This document shows, piece after piece, positions 52,531-62,146 of a stretch of 64,000 bases of DNA; positions within the stretch are counted from its first letter, which is position 1, and every line of letters begins with the position of its first letter. Both the position numbers and the translations under genes were made by a program. Below the pieces are notes generated by a model. It was not told the origin of the DNA. It searched no databases and worked only from the letters and a program-made list of their open reading frames with translations. The DNA lies in contig JAOAQZ010000015.1 of the NCBI GenBank assembly GCA_025210795.1, forward strand, positions 1 to 64,000, in the 5' to 3' direction. Origin of the DNA: Cohaesibacter sp. Lineage in GTDB: Bacteria > Pseudomonadota > Alphaproteobacteria > Rhizobiales > Cohaesibacteraceae.

Positions 52531-52655
52531 AATTCTTCCTACGCAATTTCTCTTAAGACAGCAAGCTGTGAATAGATCCAGAATAGATTGGGCAATCACG
52601 AATGCGTGAAGAGAGGGCTTTGAACCCTCCCTTCGGTGCTCTGGACTTTGCCTGT

Positions 52656-54050
52656 TTAATTTGAAGGCCCCGCTGAATGTGCGCTGGTTAAGGCCAGAAG
52701 TCTTTTGCCAAAGCGCCCGCTGATGTATCGCCAAAGGCGACGGAGACCAAGGCCGGAGCGCAGTTGAAATTCCTCATAATGGAATTTTTTAGGTGTGTGA
52801 CCGTGCTTGGCGAGCCCAGTTTTCAGCGCTTCGCGCATGGGGGCCGGGCCGCAAAAGGCGACGGGGATATTGGTAAGGGGAGCATCCCAATCCTGCGCAA
52901 TAAAATCTGCGGTCAGCCGCTGGCCTTTATCTGATTCAAAGAAGTGGATTTCAAGATTAGCAAGTCTTGCTGCATGGGCTTCCAGTTCTTGCCGGAAAGG
53001 AGAGGCATCCAGCGAGCGAAGTCCGTAATACAGGGTGATCTTACCTTTTGCGTCCACGGGGACGGTTTGTAGCCATGCAAGGAAGGGCGTGATACCGACG
53101 CCGCCCGCAATCCAGATCTGTTCTTTGTCAGAGCGAGGCTTTAGAAAGCGTCCATATCCGCCGCTTAAGCGTGCTTTTGTGCCAGCTTTCAGCCCATGAA
53201 GACGAGAGGTGTAATCGCCAAGGGAGGCAATGGAGAAGCGCAGGGAGCCATCTTCGCAAGGGGCGGAGGAAATGGTGAAGGGATGGGCTTCGGAGAAGCC
53301 GTCTTGCTCAAAGGAGAGGAAGGCGAACTGGCCCGCGCGGTATGAGAGTTTGCGTGCCTTTTCGCATGGGGAAAGAGTGATGTTGGTGATCGTGCCTTGC
53401 CTATCAATCTCGGTGATCTGATAGGAAGCCTTGCGGGCAAGCATGCCTTTTGCGGAGAGATAGAGGAAGGATCCGATCCCCACAATGCAGAAGATCGCAA
53501 TATAGAGGCCAACCGGATCTGCCATGACTTCAAATGGTTTGCGGATGAGCAGGTAGTGAAAGGCTGCTGCGGCAAAGAACAGACCGATCAGGCGGTGGCT
53601 CCAGCGCCAGATATGATAGGGGATGAAGCTGATGAGGGACCCCAAACCCAAAATCAGAATGCCATTATAGCCGATTTCACCTAGATCCTCCGCAAAGCCT
53701 TGAAGGCTACTCAGAATACCAAGGCTTTGCATTGCTGAGCTTCCATTTTCTATTTTCTCGCTTTCGCCAAAGGGGTTTGCGTCGATGCTCTCATGCAGGA
53801 AAGCTGCGGAAATAGCAAACACAGCAAGCCATTTATGCAAGACATAGACTTGGTCAAGAGGGCCGAAGGTGGCTTCAATGCCAGGCAAGCGCGTGGCCAT
53901 CAGCTGGATCCATGCCATGGAAATCAGCGACACCGCTCCTGCATATTGGCTAAAGAGGATGCTCACATCATGCTGCGCAGAAAATTGCCAGATGAGGGCA
54001 AGGGGAGGCAGCAGGCTTGCGAAGATCAGCAATAGGCCGCTTGGTTTCAT
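52656..54050 (-). CDS. Ferric-reductase-type transmembrane flavoprotein
   Basis: A 464-residue protein. Residues 1-210 are a ferric-reductase-like haem membrane domain with several helices and spaced His (LHKW, FLHESID, WSHRL, FHYLL). Residues 215-440 are a ferredoxin-NADP reductase-type FAD/NAD domain (HPFTISSAP for FAD, SGGYGRF, WIAGGVGITPF for nicotinamide). It resembles proteins that reduce ferric iron or other acceptors across the inner membrane. The downstream neighbour is a two-component system, which could control it. Substrate is unknown. Confidence 0.85.
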   Translation of the reverse strand: MKPSGLLLIFASLLPPLALIWQFSAQHDVSILFSQYAGAVSLISMAWIQLMATRLPGIEATFGPLDQVYVLHKWLAVFAISAAFLHESIDANPFGESEKIENGSSAMQSLGILSSLQGFAEDLGEIGYNGILILGLGSLISFIPYHIWRWSHRLIGLFFAAAAFHYLLIRKPFEVMADPVGLYIAIFCIVGIGSFLYLSAKGMLARKASYQITEIDRQGTITNITLSPCEKARKLSYRAGQFAFLSFEQDGFSEAHPFTISSAPCEDGSLRFSIASLGDYTSRLHGLKAGTKARLSGGYGRFLKPRSDKEQIWIAGGVGITPFLAWLQTVPVDAKGKITLYYGLRSLDASPFRQELEAHAARLANLEIHFFESDKGQRLTADFIAQDWDAPLTNIPVAFCGPAPMREALKTGLAKHGHTPKKFHYEEFQLRSGLGLRRLWRYISGRFGKRLLALTSAHSAGPSN

Positions 54051-54193
54051 TCTGGTGCTCCATTATATGGCGTTATTATATGGCGTTGGTCCGAACGGGT
54101 CTGGAGCCGTAAATCTTGGATGGCTCCACTACTGTAACGCTATATGACCATATGAAGCTGAAATGAAGCTGAAATGATGTTGGGATAATGGTT

Positions 54194-55534
54194 TTAGCTT
54201 TCTTTTCTGGATATGGCGCTAAAGTCGAGCTCAAAGCAGGCTCCGCCAAGTCGATCACTGTCTCTTATGGCAATTCCGATCTGGTTGCGCTCGCACAGGG
54301 CTTTGGTGATGGAGAGGCCCAGCCCTGTTCCATTGTAGCCTTGTTGAGCTTGTTGTGGTGACAGGCGCGAGAAACGCTCAAAGACCAGATCTCTTTGCTC
54401 TAGCGGGATGCCGGGGCCGCTGTCTTCAATATCGATTTTGTAAGGATGATCGCTGTCCAGAACCGAGAGGTGAATTTGTCCGCCATCCGGTGTGTTATGA
54501 AGGGCGTTGGAGATCAGATTGTCGAGGATCGAGGCAAAATCATCGGCATCGGTTTTTGCCACCATCTTGTCTGGCCCGTCAAAGGATAATGTAATGGATT
54601 TTTCATCTGCGAGCAGCGCTTGCGAGGCCAAAGCCTGCTGCATCAAGGGCACCAGATTGATGGCTTGTAGTTCGGCGCTTACGGGCTGGGTGGCTTTTGC
54701 CTGTTCCAACAGCCGGGTGGCGAGTTTTGCAGTTCTGTCAATGCCGGTGACGATATTGTCAAAATAGCTTTTGGTTTCGTCATCCAGCTTGGAACGGTCA
54801 ATGGCCTGACTTTGGGCCTTTATAACGGTCAGGGGCGTGCGGATCTCGTGGGCAGCATCGTCGATGAAACGGTGTTCACGTTTCAGATAATCAGAAATGC
54901 GGGAAAACAGTCTGTTGAGAGCGGTAAGAATGGGCTGTAGCTCGGTTGGCTGGCCATTTGTCTTAAGGGGCGAGAGATTATCCGCCGAGCGCTGCTCTAG
55001 AGAGCGGGAGAGGTTTGTAAGAGGTTTGAGCCCCACTTGCACCAGATAGACCGAGATGATGGTGATAAAGATCAACATCACTGCCAGGGGGACAGAGCTT
55101 GATGCAACCATCACCATTAGCACTTCTGTTGCTTCTTCTGACTGCACTCCAGCAATATAGCGATCTTTGCTGTTCTGGCCGGGGACTTGCCAGAGCAGCC
55201 AGTCTTCGTCGTCATAATGGATGGAATGAATGCCCGGTGCCAGATTGGCGGGTAAGGGGAAGGCAGGAATGCTTTGCATAGTGGTTTGGCCAGACACATC
55301 TTGGATGGCAAGGAAGTGGTCTTCTTCCAGATAGTCTTTGCTCCAATTCGCATTGACCTCATCCCCGTTCATTTTGGCAATGGCATTGACCATTTGATAC
55401 AGGCGCGATTGGTTCGCGTCGATGACCTCATGACGAACCTGACTATAGACAAAAAGTGTAAGGGCCAGCCACAGCAGGGCGATGGATGGCAATAACAGGG
55501 TGAGCAAACGTCTTCGGATTGAAGGATTGGTCAT
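54194..55534 (-). CDS. Sensor histidine kinase
   Basis: A 446-residue QseC-like sensor kinase. It has a membrane helix at 8-32, a periplasmic region to about 137, a second helix at 140-165, a linker, and the H box with H229 (DDAAHEIRTPLTV). The N box (NLISNALHNT), G1 (EDSGPGIP) and G2 (GLGLSI) boxes are intact. It pairs with the response regulator upstream, 44 nt away. The signal is unknown; location beside a ferric-reductase-type gene suggests iron or redox. Confidence 0.92.
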   Translation of the reverse strand: MTNPSIRRRLLTLLLPSIALLWLALTLFVYSQVRHEVIDANQSRLYQMVNAIAKMNGDEVNANWSKDYLEEDHFLAIQDVSGQTTMQSIPAFPLPANLAPGIHSIHYDDEDWLLWQVPGQNSKDRYIAGVQSEEATEVLMVMVASSSVPLAVMLIFITIISVYLVQVGLKPLTNLSRSLEQRSADNLSPLKTNGQPTELQPILTALNRLFSRISDYLKREHRFIDDAAHEIRTPLTVIKAQSQAIDRSKLDDETKSYFDNIVTGIDRTAKLATRLLEQAKATQPVSAELQAINLVPLMQQALASQALLADEKSITLSFDGPDKMVAKTDADDFASILDNLISNALHNTPDGGQIHLSVLDSDHPYKIDIEDSGPGIPLEQRDLVFERFSRLSPQQAQQGYNGTGLGLSITKALCERNQIGIAIRDSDRLGGACFELDFSAISRKES

Positions 55535-55578
55535 TGCGTGTCTCCTGATACCTTGCCAGCGGTCGGATAATGGGCCGA

Positions 55579-56256
55579 TTAGGAAACCGGCTTTGTCTCT
55601 GGTTCATCTATGATATAGCCGATGCCGCGGATGGTGCGGATAAGGGAAGGGTATGTCTTGCGGCGAATTTGTGAAACATAGACCTCTAGCACATTGCTTT
55701 CGGCATTTTCGTCCCAGCCATAGAGCAGCTCCATCAAGTCCGATTTGGAAATGACCCGCCCCTTTCGCTCCATCAAGATGGTCAGAAGCCGGAAGGCCAA
55801 TTGCTGTAATTTGACCGGTTCGCCCTTATAGGTGAGCGATTGCTGATCGAGATTAAGCTCAAGGCCCTGATGGCGCAGAATCGTTTTGCTGCGCCCATGG
55901 GAGCGGCGAATGAGGGCGCGACAACGGGCCATCAATTCTTCCATATCAAAGGGCTTGGTTAGATAGTCGTCAGCTCCAAGGGAAAAGCCTTCAATCTTGT
56001 TCTTTGTTGCTTCTCGTGCGGTCAGGATCAAAACCGGCAGTTCGAAATTCTCGTCTCTGAGGTCGTGCAAAACATCAAAACCATCCTTATCGGGCAAGCC
56101 AAGATCCAGAATGACAAGATCAAAGGGATTGGAGGCAAGGGCTTCCGAGGCCAGTTCTCCTGATGCGACCCAGTCGATGCGGAACTCATAGCGCTCCAGA
56201 AAGGTTTTGATGGCTTGCGCAATGAGAGGTTCGTCTTCGATGAGTAATATGCGCAT
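55579..56256 (-). CDS. OmpR-family response regulator
   Basis: A 225-residue response regulator. The receiver domain carries the phosphoacceptor D51 (VILDLGLPDKDG), the acidic pair at the start (EDEP) and K in LTKPFD. The winged-helix DNA-binding domain follows (GRVISKSDLMELLY, NVLEVYVSQIRRK). It resembles QseB. It is first in the operon with its kinase and divergent from the ThDP-enzyme gene. Confidence 0.93.
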   Translation of the reverse strand: MRILLIEDEPLIAQAIKTFLERYEFRIDWVASGELASEALASNPFDLVILDLGLPDKDGFDVLHDLRDENFELPVLILTAREATKNKIEGFSLGADDYLTKPFDMEELMARCRALIRRSHGRSKTILRHQGLELNLDQQSLTYKGEPVKLQQLAFRLLTILMERKGRVISKSDLMELLYGWDENAESNVLEVYVSQIRRKTYPSLIRTIRGIGYIIDEPETKPVS

Positions 56257-56697
56257 GCAGCCTCCGTGCTTTTAGTTAAGGTGGACGATTGGTTGGTCCG
56301 TTTACAGAGCCAGCCAAGTCTTAATGCCTTGGGCAGGATGCTGCCGGTTCGTCTTTGACAGACATTCTATAGAGACTACCGGGTTTGTCGCAAATTGCGG
56401 TGCTTTAAAAATGACTGTCCTTGGCAGAATGTGCATAGGAAGGTTGATCAGCACAAAGCATGCCAGCTTGGTTTTGCTTATTACGCAAAACTGAAGCCAA
56501 ACTGAACTAGAGCTTGATTTGAATGGGAGAATGTGAAGGTTTCTTGCTTGTAGTGTGTGTTATTTTTAAAAAATATGCATGATTAGTGAGTTAATTAGCA
56601 TTTTAATGCAAATATTTTTAGAAATTCTCCTTTAATTGCGCATTGTATGCATCTGAATTGGGCTATCAATGGATAAGGATAATAAGGGAGATTACTG
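56257..56697. other. 441-bp divergent spacer upstream of the ThDP gene
   Basis: No gene is seen. The right half (about 56545-56690) is AT-rich and should contain the ThDP-gene promoter. It includes the palindrome GCATT-TT-AATGC (56598-56609). The ribosome site aaggga lies near 56684. The left part must hold the response-regulator promoter. No repeat or RNA gene is recognised. Confidence 0.5.
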
Positions 56698-58320
56698 ATG
56701 AGCCGCATATTGCATGCCTATCAAGCTATTGCTCAAGCCGTTCGCGACCATAAGGTTGATATACTCTTTGGGCTTATGGGGGATGCCAATCTCTTTATGG
56801 TTGATAGCTTTGTGCGCGATTGTGGTGGTCGTTTTGTGCCTGCCGCTCATGAGGGAAGCTCTGTGCTTATGGCTTTGGCTTATGCGCATGTGTCTGGGAA
56901 GGTGGGGGTTGCGACTGTTACCCATGGCCCGGCGCTGACCAATTGCATGACAGCGCTGACTGAAGGGGTTAGAGGTCACATTCCCATTGTGCTCCTTGCT
57001 GGAGACACAGCTGCGGGTAATCCCCGCCATTTGCAGAGCATTGATCAGCGCGAAGTTGTTAAGGCTGCGGGTGCCGGTTTTGAGCAGATGCGCGCACCCG
57101 ATACGATTGCCAAGGATGTGGCCCGGGCTTTTTATCGTGCGCAGGTCGAGCGCCGCCCCGTTGTCTTGAATATGCCTGCCGATTTTATGTGGGAAGAGGC
57201 ATCCTATGAGCCTTGCTTGCTGGATGTTTTTACCGCCCCGGGCGGGGTGGCAGAAGGCGCTATACTGGATGAGGCGATCGGGATGATTGCTTCTGCCCGC
57301 CGGCCGCTGCTTCTTGCAGGGGGCGGCGCGGTTGAAGCCCGCGAGCAACTTATCGAACTTGCGGATCGGCTGGAAGCTCCTCTTGCCACCACACTCAAGG
57401 CCAAGGGATTGTTTCATGGCCACCCCTATAATATCGATATCTTTGGCACTCTCTCTACTCCGGCTGCTTATGAGTTGATTGCACAATCTGACTGCATTGT
57501 CTGTTTTGGCACCAGTTTGCATGATTTTACCACTGATCGCGGCAAGCTGATGAAGAAGAAGCGGATCATTCAGGTGGATGTGGAACCCACGGCGATTGGC
57601 GGCGGATTGCATCCAGATGCGGCGCTGATTGCTGATGTGGGCCTGACTGCCAAGACCATTCTTTATTGGTTGAATGAGGCAGAGATTCCCCCAAGTGGCT
57701 TTACCCGCGAGCTTGATATCAAAACGCTTACAGCCCACCCTGTTAGCTCCGACAAGACCGCTGATGGCTTTATCAATTATGTTTTTGCTCTTGAGCGACT
57801 GGAAGAAACTTTGCCTCAAGATCGGGTTTTGGTCACCGATGGCGGGCGTTTTATGACCGAGGTTTGGTGCCGTCTTTCGGTGCCTGATCCGCGAAGTTGC
57901 GTCGTTACCGCCAATTTCGGGGCTATTGGTCAGGGCTTGCAAGAGGCAATCGGGGCCGGACTTGCAGCGCCAGATCGGCCCGTGGTTTTGTTTAGCGGTG
58001 ATGGTGGCTTCATGATGGGGGGGATCAATGAGTTCAGTACCGCCGTGCAACAAGGGTTGGATCTGATCGTTATTATCGCTAATGATTCTGCCTATGGAGC
58101 TGAACATATTCAGTTCATTGACCGCAAGATGGATCCCGGCCTTACAGAATTCCATTGGCCTTCTTTTGCCGATGTTGCCAGATCTCTTGGTGGGGAAGGA
58201 CATGAAGTCACCTCAAAAGAAGATCTGGAGCTGGCCATACAAGCCCTTGAGACCCGTAAGGGTCCAGTCCTGATCAATTTGCATCTTGATCCCCACGATG
58301 TTCCGCGTATGCGGATTTGA
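56698..58320 (+). CDS. Thiamine-diphosphate-dependent enzyme (acetolactate synthase-like)
   Basis: A 540-residue protein of the ThDP superfamily. The pyrimidine-binding domain has the catalytic Glu in AAHEGSS, a central domain carries LLLAGGGAV, and the cofactor domain shows GDGGFMMGGINEF followed by an Asn at the expected spacing (IIANDSAYG). It resembles the large subunit of acetolactate synthase and related decarboxylases, but no small subunit is nearby and the family exhibits many substrates. Function is undetermined. A terminator follows. Confidence 0.85.
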   Translation: MSRILHAYQAIAQAVRDHKVDILFGLMGDANLFMVDSFVRDCGGRFVPAAHEGSSVLMALAYAHVSGKVGVATVTHGPALTNCMTALTEGVRGHIPIVLLAGDTAAGNPRHLQSIDQREVVKAAGAGFEQMRAPDTIAKDVARAFYRAQVERRPVVLNMPADFMWEEASYEPCLLDVFTAPGGVAEGAILDEAIGMIASARRPLLLAGGGAVEAREQLIELADRLEAPLATTLKAKGLFHGHPYNIDIFGTLSTPAAYELIAQSDCIVCFGTSLHDFTTDRGKLMKKKRIIQVDVEPTAIGGGLHPDAALIADVGLTAKTILYWLNEAEIPPSGFTRELDIKTLTAHPVSSDKTADGFINYVFALERLEETLPQDRVLVTDGGRFMTEVWCRLSVPDPRSCVVTANFGAIGQGLQEAIGAGLAAPDRPVVLFSGDGGFMMGGINEFSTAVQQGLDLIVIIANDSAYGAEHIQFIDRKMDPGLTEFHWPSFADVARSLGGEGHEVTSKEDLELAIQALETRKGPVLINLHLDPHDVPRMRI

Positions 58321-58332
58321 TTCAGGCCCCTT

Positions 58333-58388
58333 GTGCAGGCTTGCCGTGAAGGAGATTGGTCTTGTTATGGCAGGCCTGCACATTTTTT
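58333..58388 (+). terminator. Terminator after the ThDP gene
   Basis: Arms GTGCAGGC (58333-58340) and GCCTGCAC (58374-58381) pair perfectly, with additional partial pairing inside, and six T follow at 58383-58388. Confidence 0.75.
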
Positions 58389-58552
58389 AATTATCTGGCA
58401 CTGGCTGTCCATTGTTACAGGAGCCAAGTGTTTTTTACTCTCACTATGTGATGGGGAGGGATTGCGCGCACGATATTGATGAAACAGAGAAGCGCTGTAA
58501 TATAGCCTTGGATTTGCAAAACTAATCCTGCGCTGACGGGGCTCCGCTTACT

Positions 58553-59285
58553 ATGATCTATCTTCATAAATTATTGCCGCTTCTTGTTTCTCCCTTGGGC
58601 GTTATCTTTTTTCTTTTTTTGTGTGGTTGGGTCTTTCGGCGTGTCTGGATTGCTGCATGCGGGGTGCTGGTGCTTTTGGTTTGTGCGCTGCCGCTGACCC
58701 CCATGATTATCTGGAACCAATTGGAGGCCTCGCTATCCTTATAGGCCGCTAGACAATGTGGCGCAGCATGACGCCGTGATTGTGCTGAGTGGTATGCTGG
58801 GGGGCTTTAAGGCTGCTGGTCAGTTTGTTGTTCAATGGGATGATCCTGATCGTTTTTTTGCGGCTATTCATCTGATCAAGGCAGGAAAAGCAGAGCGCCT
58901 TATTTTTACGCGAGGGCAAATGCCGTGGAGCAATAGCCCCCCTGAAGGGGAGTTGCTAAAACAAAAGGCAATCGAGATGGGGATTGATCCCGCCAAGATT
59001 ATCCTTACCGATATTGTGGCCAATACGGCGGATGAAGCAAGAGAGGTCAAAAAAGTTATGGAGGCCGAAGGCCTGCCCAGCGCCATTCTTGTGACTTCCA
59101 GCTTTCATATGCCTCGGGCAAAGTTTTTGTTTGACCAGTCGGGAGTATCAACAGAAGCCTATGCAACGGATTTTCGCGCCAGGTCTTCTCTCTCATGGCT
59201 TGCTCTTCTTCCAAGTGCCGGAGCCTTTGGATCTACATCAAGCGGTATAAGAGAATATATCGGGCGTCTGTATTACGGGGTCTAG
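58553..59285 (+). pseudogene. YdcF/SanA (DUF218) family gene broken by a frameshift
   Basis: The first part (58553-58744) encodes two hydrophobic helices (LHKLLPLLVSPLG onward) and stops at TAG. The rest (58758-59285, about 175 residues) encodes a DUF218 domain: DAVIVLSGML, IFTRGQMPW, TDIVANTADEARE, SSFHMPRAKFLF. The reading frame shifts near 58730. Removing one T there joins LEARYP with PYRPLDNVAQHD in the order found in intact relatives. An ordinary copy would be about 243 residues. It may be a true pseudogene or a sequencing error. Intact members act in envelope or cell-wall-linked processes. Confidence 0.75.
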
Positions 59286-59300
59286 GTCCTGACCCTGGGC

Positions 59301-60272
59301 TCAGGTCTGTTCCTGAAACCTTGCCAAAATCTCTGCCAGCACTGAGACTGCCAGTGTTTTGGGGTCGCGTACTGATGGGATAAGTCCAATAGGGCCACAA
59401 ATCCGCTCAAGTGCCTTAGGGCTATGTCCCATTTCCTGCAAAGCTTGCTTGCGTGTTGCAGCAGCTTTCATGCTGCCCTGAGCGCCCAGATAGAAGGCGG
59501 ATGTTCCAAGGCAATGATCCAGTATGGGGGGCTCCCAGTCATGGTCATGAAAGAACAGGACTATGGCTGTCCAAGGATCAATCATCAGGTCTTTCGGCAG
59601 GATTGGTCGTGAAAGGGTGGTCTTTTGTCCTTTGGTGTTATTGGGTGCCTGCTCAAGAGTATCTGCGCATGGAGAGAGAAGAGAAAACCCATATCCTGCC
59701 GCTCCTGCCAGCGCAGCAAAGGTGCTTGCTTCTGCGCCTTTGTCGATGATGACAAATTGAAGATCCGGTGGAAAGCTCACCACCAAGTGATCGCCTTGCC
59801 TTTGGGTGCTCGTCTGATGACCGAGGGACAGGCTGCCGGATCTGAGGTCAATGGTCAGGCTGTAATGGATGCGGGCTGGGCTGGCTGTCGTTAGCTGGCG
59901 CAGAACCTGCTGGTCAGGATTGGGAATAAGGGTGACTTCAAGTCCGCCTCCGCAAGGCAATTGCATATCAATATAGGGAGACCCGGCGCCATAGCGGGCG
60001 GTGATTGTCTTGTGATCTCGTAGAGCCTTGCGCGCTTGAAGGGCGAGATCAGATTCTATACAGCCGGAAGATAGATGTCCGACTTTTTGCATCTCGGCCT
60101 TTCCATCGTCCCAAATTGTTGGGCTTTCAAGAAAGGCCATTATGGACCCTATATTGCGGTAGGATGGCCCCTGAATATGAGAGATCACGGCCAAGACACC
60201 TGGCCCGGAATGCATCCATAGGGCATCAATCGGATCTTGGAGAGGTACAATCAGTTGATTATTCTCATACAT
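59301..60272 (-). CDS. XdhC-family protein
   Basis: A 323-residue protein with the XdhC/CoxI pattern: VAVISHIQGPSYRNIGS near the front, a SSGCIESDL motif, then a Rossmann-like C-terminal domain and GLIPSVRDPKTLAVSVLAEI at the end. XdhC-type proteins bind molybdenum cofactor and help its sulfuration and insertion into xanthine-dehydrogenase-family enzymes. No molybdoenzyme of that type is next to it here, so the client is unknown. SoxC in this window is a different Moco class. Confidence 0.82.
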   Translation of the reverse strand: MYENNQLIVPLQDPIDALWMHSGPGVLAVISHIQGPSYRNIGSIMAFLESPTIWDDGKAEMQKVGHLSSGCIESDLALQARKALRDHKTITARYGAGSPYIDMQLPCGGGLEVTLIPNPDQQVLRQLTTASPARIHYSLTIDLRSGSLSLGHQTSTQRQGDHLVVSFPPDLQFVIIDKGAEASTFAALAGAAGYGFSLLSPCADTLEQAPNNTKGQKTTLSRPILPKDLMIDPWTAIVLFFHDHDWEPPILDHCLGTSAFYLGAQGSMKAAATRKQALQEMGHSPKALERICGPIGLIPSVRDPKTLAVSVLAEILARFQEQT

Positions 60273-60587
60273 GCTCTCTCCGCAGTGACTATGGGTGATG
60301 TTTTGTGATTGTGATGTTTGGTTATTTTATCGTCTTTATAAGAGTATCGACCAATTTGATGGTTTTGGCAAAAAGAACCTCAAACTAGATCCTGTCATTG
60401 TAGCTTTGAACCGTAAATTGCCATAGCTTTATCTGCTCTATGGTCGCTGTGTAGAACCGAAAGAAGCTTTGGTCTCATCGATTATGGTGATTGAAGATAA
60501 AGACAAAAAGAGGCTGGTGGATTAAATCCACCAGCCTCTTTTTGAATTGCGTGAAGATCGTGTATGCACACTGCGGGAAATAGTGTG
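60273..60587. other. 315-bp spacer between XdhC-family gene and livF
   Basis: No gene is seen. It contains the liv terminator (60505-60543) and, nearer the XdhC gene, an AT-rich segment (60300-60370) that could hold its promoter. Confidence 0.5.
60505..60543. terminator. Terminator at the end of the liv operon
   Basis: An 18-bp perfect stem (60505-60522 with 60526-60543) with a 3-nt loop includes an A-run and T-run on its ends, so it acts in both directions. Confidence 0.95.
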
Positions 60588-61379
60588 CTAAATTGCCAGA
60601 TATTCTTCGCGAAGCTCTGTGTTATCAAGGACTTCCTTGGCTGTTCCATCGAAGACCACGGAGCCAGTATCAAGGATAACAGACCGGTCTGCCAACTCGA
60701 GCGCTCGGATGGCATTCTGCTCCACGAGAATGGTGGTGATGCCCTGCTTTTTGATGATCTCAAGGGTTTTCTCGATTTCATCGACAATAACAGGGGCCAA
60801 ACCTTCATAAGGCTCGTCAAGCAGCAAGACCTTGATGTCACGGGCCAGTGCCCGTGCAATTGCCAGCATTTGCTGCTCACCGCCCGACAGGGTGACGCCT
60901 TCCTGATTGCGTCTTTCACCCAAACGCGGGAACAGATCATAGAGACGGTCAATACTCCAGCCGACAGGTTCCACAATTTGTGCCAGTTGAAGATTTTCCT
61001 CAACTGACAGGCCGGGAATAATGCGCCGGTCTTCAGGCACAAGAACCATACCGGCTCGGGCTGCCTCATGGCTTGCCATTGTGTGCAGATGCTGGTGGTC
61101 AAGCCAGATTTCGCCATAGGTCAGAGCCGGATCATCAAGCCGAGCAATGGTGCGAAGCGTAGATGTTTTGCCAGCCCCGTTTCGCCCCAGAAGCGCTAGA
61201 ATCTCGCCCTCATGCACGTTGAAGGAGACACCCTGAACGATATAGCTCTCGCCATAATAGGCATGGATATCATGCACGGAAAGAAAGGCTGGCGCGGTTG
61301 ACGCCATATTGGCATGTTTGGAGAAATCAGGCCGTTCGGACTTTGATCTCTGAGTGCCTTCAATTGAAAGTTCGCTCAT
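60588..61379 (-). CDS. livF: Branched-chain-amino-acid-type ABC transporter ATPase (LivF-like)
   Basis: A 263-residue ABC ATPase. Walker A is GRNGAGKTS, the signature LSGGEQQ, Walker B VLLLDEPYEGL, and a switch His region is present. The LivF pattern VHDIHAYYGESYIVQGVS is seen near residue 35. It pairs with the LivG-like protein; overlap of ATGA at 61376-61379. Substrates of this family include leucine, isoleucine, valine, but also amides and urea. Confidence 0.92.
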   Translation of the reverse strand: MSELSIEGTQRSKSERPDFSKHANMASTAPAFLSVHDIHAYYGESYIVQGVSFNVHEGEILALLGRNGAGKTSTLRTIARLDDPALTYGEIWLDHQHLHTMASHEAARAGMVLVPEDRRIIPGLSVEENLQLAQIVEPVGWSIDRLYDLFPRLGERRNQEGVTLSGGEQQMLAIARALARDIKVLLLDEPYEGLAPVIVDEIEKTLEIIKKQGITTILVEQNAIRALELADRSVILDTGSVVFDGTAKEVLDNTELREEYLAI

Positions 61380-62131
61380 GCTGCTTCTCCAAGATAGGCT
61401 TCCTTGACCTTTGGATGACCCTTAATGTTCTCCGGTGTGTCTTCAACCAGCGGTGTGCCTTGAGCAAGCACGGTGATCCGCTGTGCCAGAGAAAAGACCA
61501 CATGCATGTCATGTTCGATAATGGCAATCGTAATGTCATGCTTGTCGTGGATTTCCTTGAGGAGATCAATCGTGTTGTTGGTATCTGCTCGCGCCATGCC
61601 AGCTGTTGGCTCGTCAAGGAGCAGAAGCTTGGGCTCCTGCACCAGACACATCGCCATTTCCAGACGGCGTTTGTCACCACGGGACATGGATCCGGCAAGC
61701 ATATGGAGCTTTTCGGTCATATTGACCTCTTCCAGCATATGCTGGGCTTTCTCCACGATTTCCTTTTCGTTGGCGATGGATTCAAGCGCATGCATCCGGA
61801 AGGCACCGTCACGCTTGGCAAAACACGGGATGAGCATGTTTTCCATAACCGTAAGATCGGTGAAGATTTCCGGCGTCTGGAACACCCGGCTAATTCCCAT
61901 CTGATTGATTTCATACGGGGTTCGGCCAAGTACCGGCTTGCCTTGGAAGGTTACCGAGCCGGTGTCCGGCTCCAGTTTGCCGACCAGGCAATTGAGCAAG
62001 GTCGATTTTCCCGCGCCATTGGGGCCAATGATTGCATGGACTGAATTTTCAGCCACGGAAAGATTGACGTCACCAAGGGCCTGAAGCCCGCCAAAGCGCT
62101 TGTTTACATCTTTAACTTCTAGAATGCCCAT
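61376..62131 (-). CDS. livG: Branched-chain-amino-acid-type ABC transporter ATPase (LivG-like)
   Basis: A 251-residue ABC ATPase with Walker A GPNGAGKST, signature MSRGDKRRLE in place of the canonical LSGGQ, Walker B LLLLDEPTAGM, and the LivG-type insert. The changed signature (SRGDK) is common in this LivG branch. It forms a heterodimer with the LivF-like ATPase and energises LivHM. It lies 15 nt after livM. Confidence 0.92.
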   Translation of the reverse strand: MGILEVKDVNKRFGGLQALGDVNLSVAENSVHAIIGPNGAGKSTLLNCLVGKLEPDTGSVTFQGKPVLGRTPYEINQMGISRVFQTPEIFTDLTVMENMLIPCFAKRDGAFRMHALESIANEKEIVEKAQHMLEEVNMTEKLHMLAGSMSRGDKRRLEMAMCLVQEPKLLLLDEPTAGMARADTNNTIDLLKEIHDKHDITIAIIEHDMHVVFSLAQRITVLAQGTPLVEDTPENIKGHPKVKEAYLGEAA

Positions 62132-62146
62132 AATCTGTAGTCTCCA

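Noticed and set aside
61376..62131. LivG signature MSRGDKRR instead of LSGGQ as a defective ATPase
   Set aside because: This form is common in the LivG branch and Walker A and B are intact.
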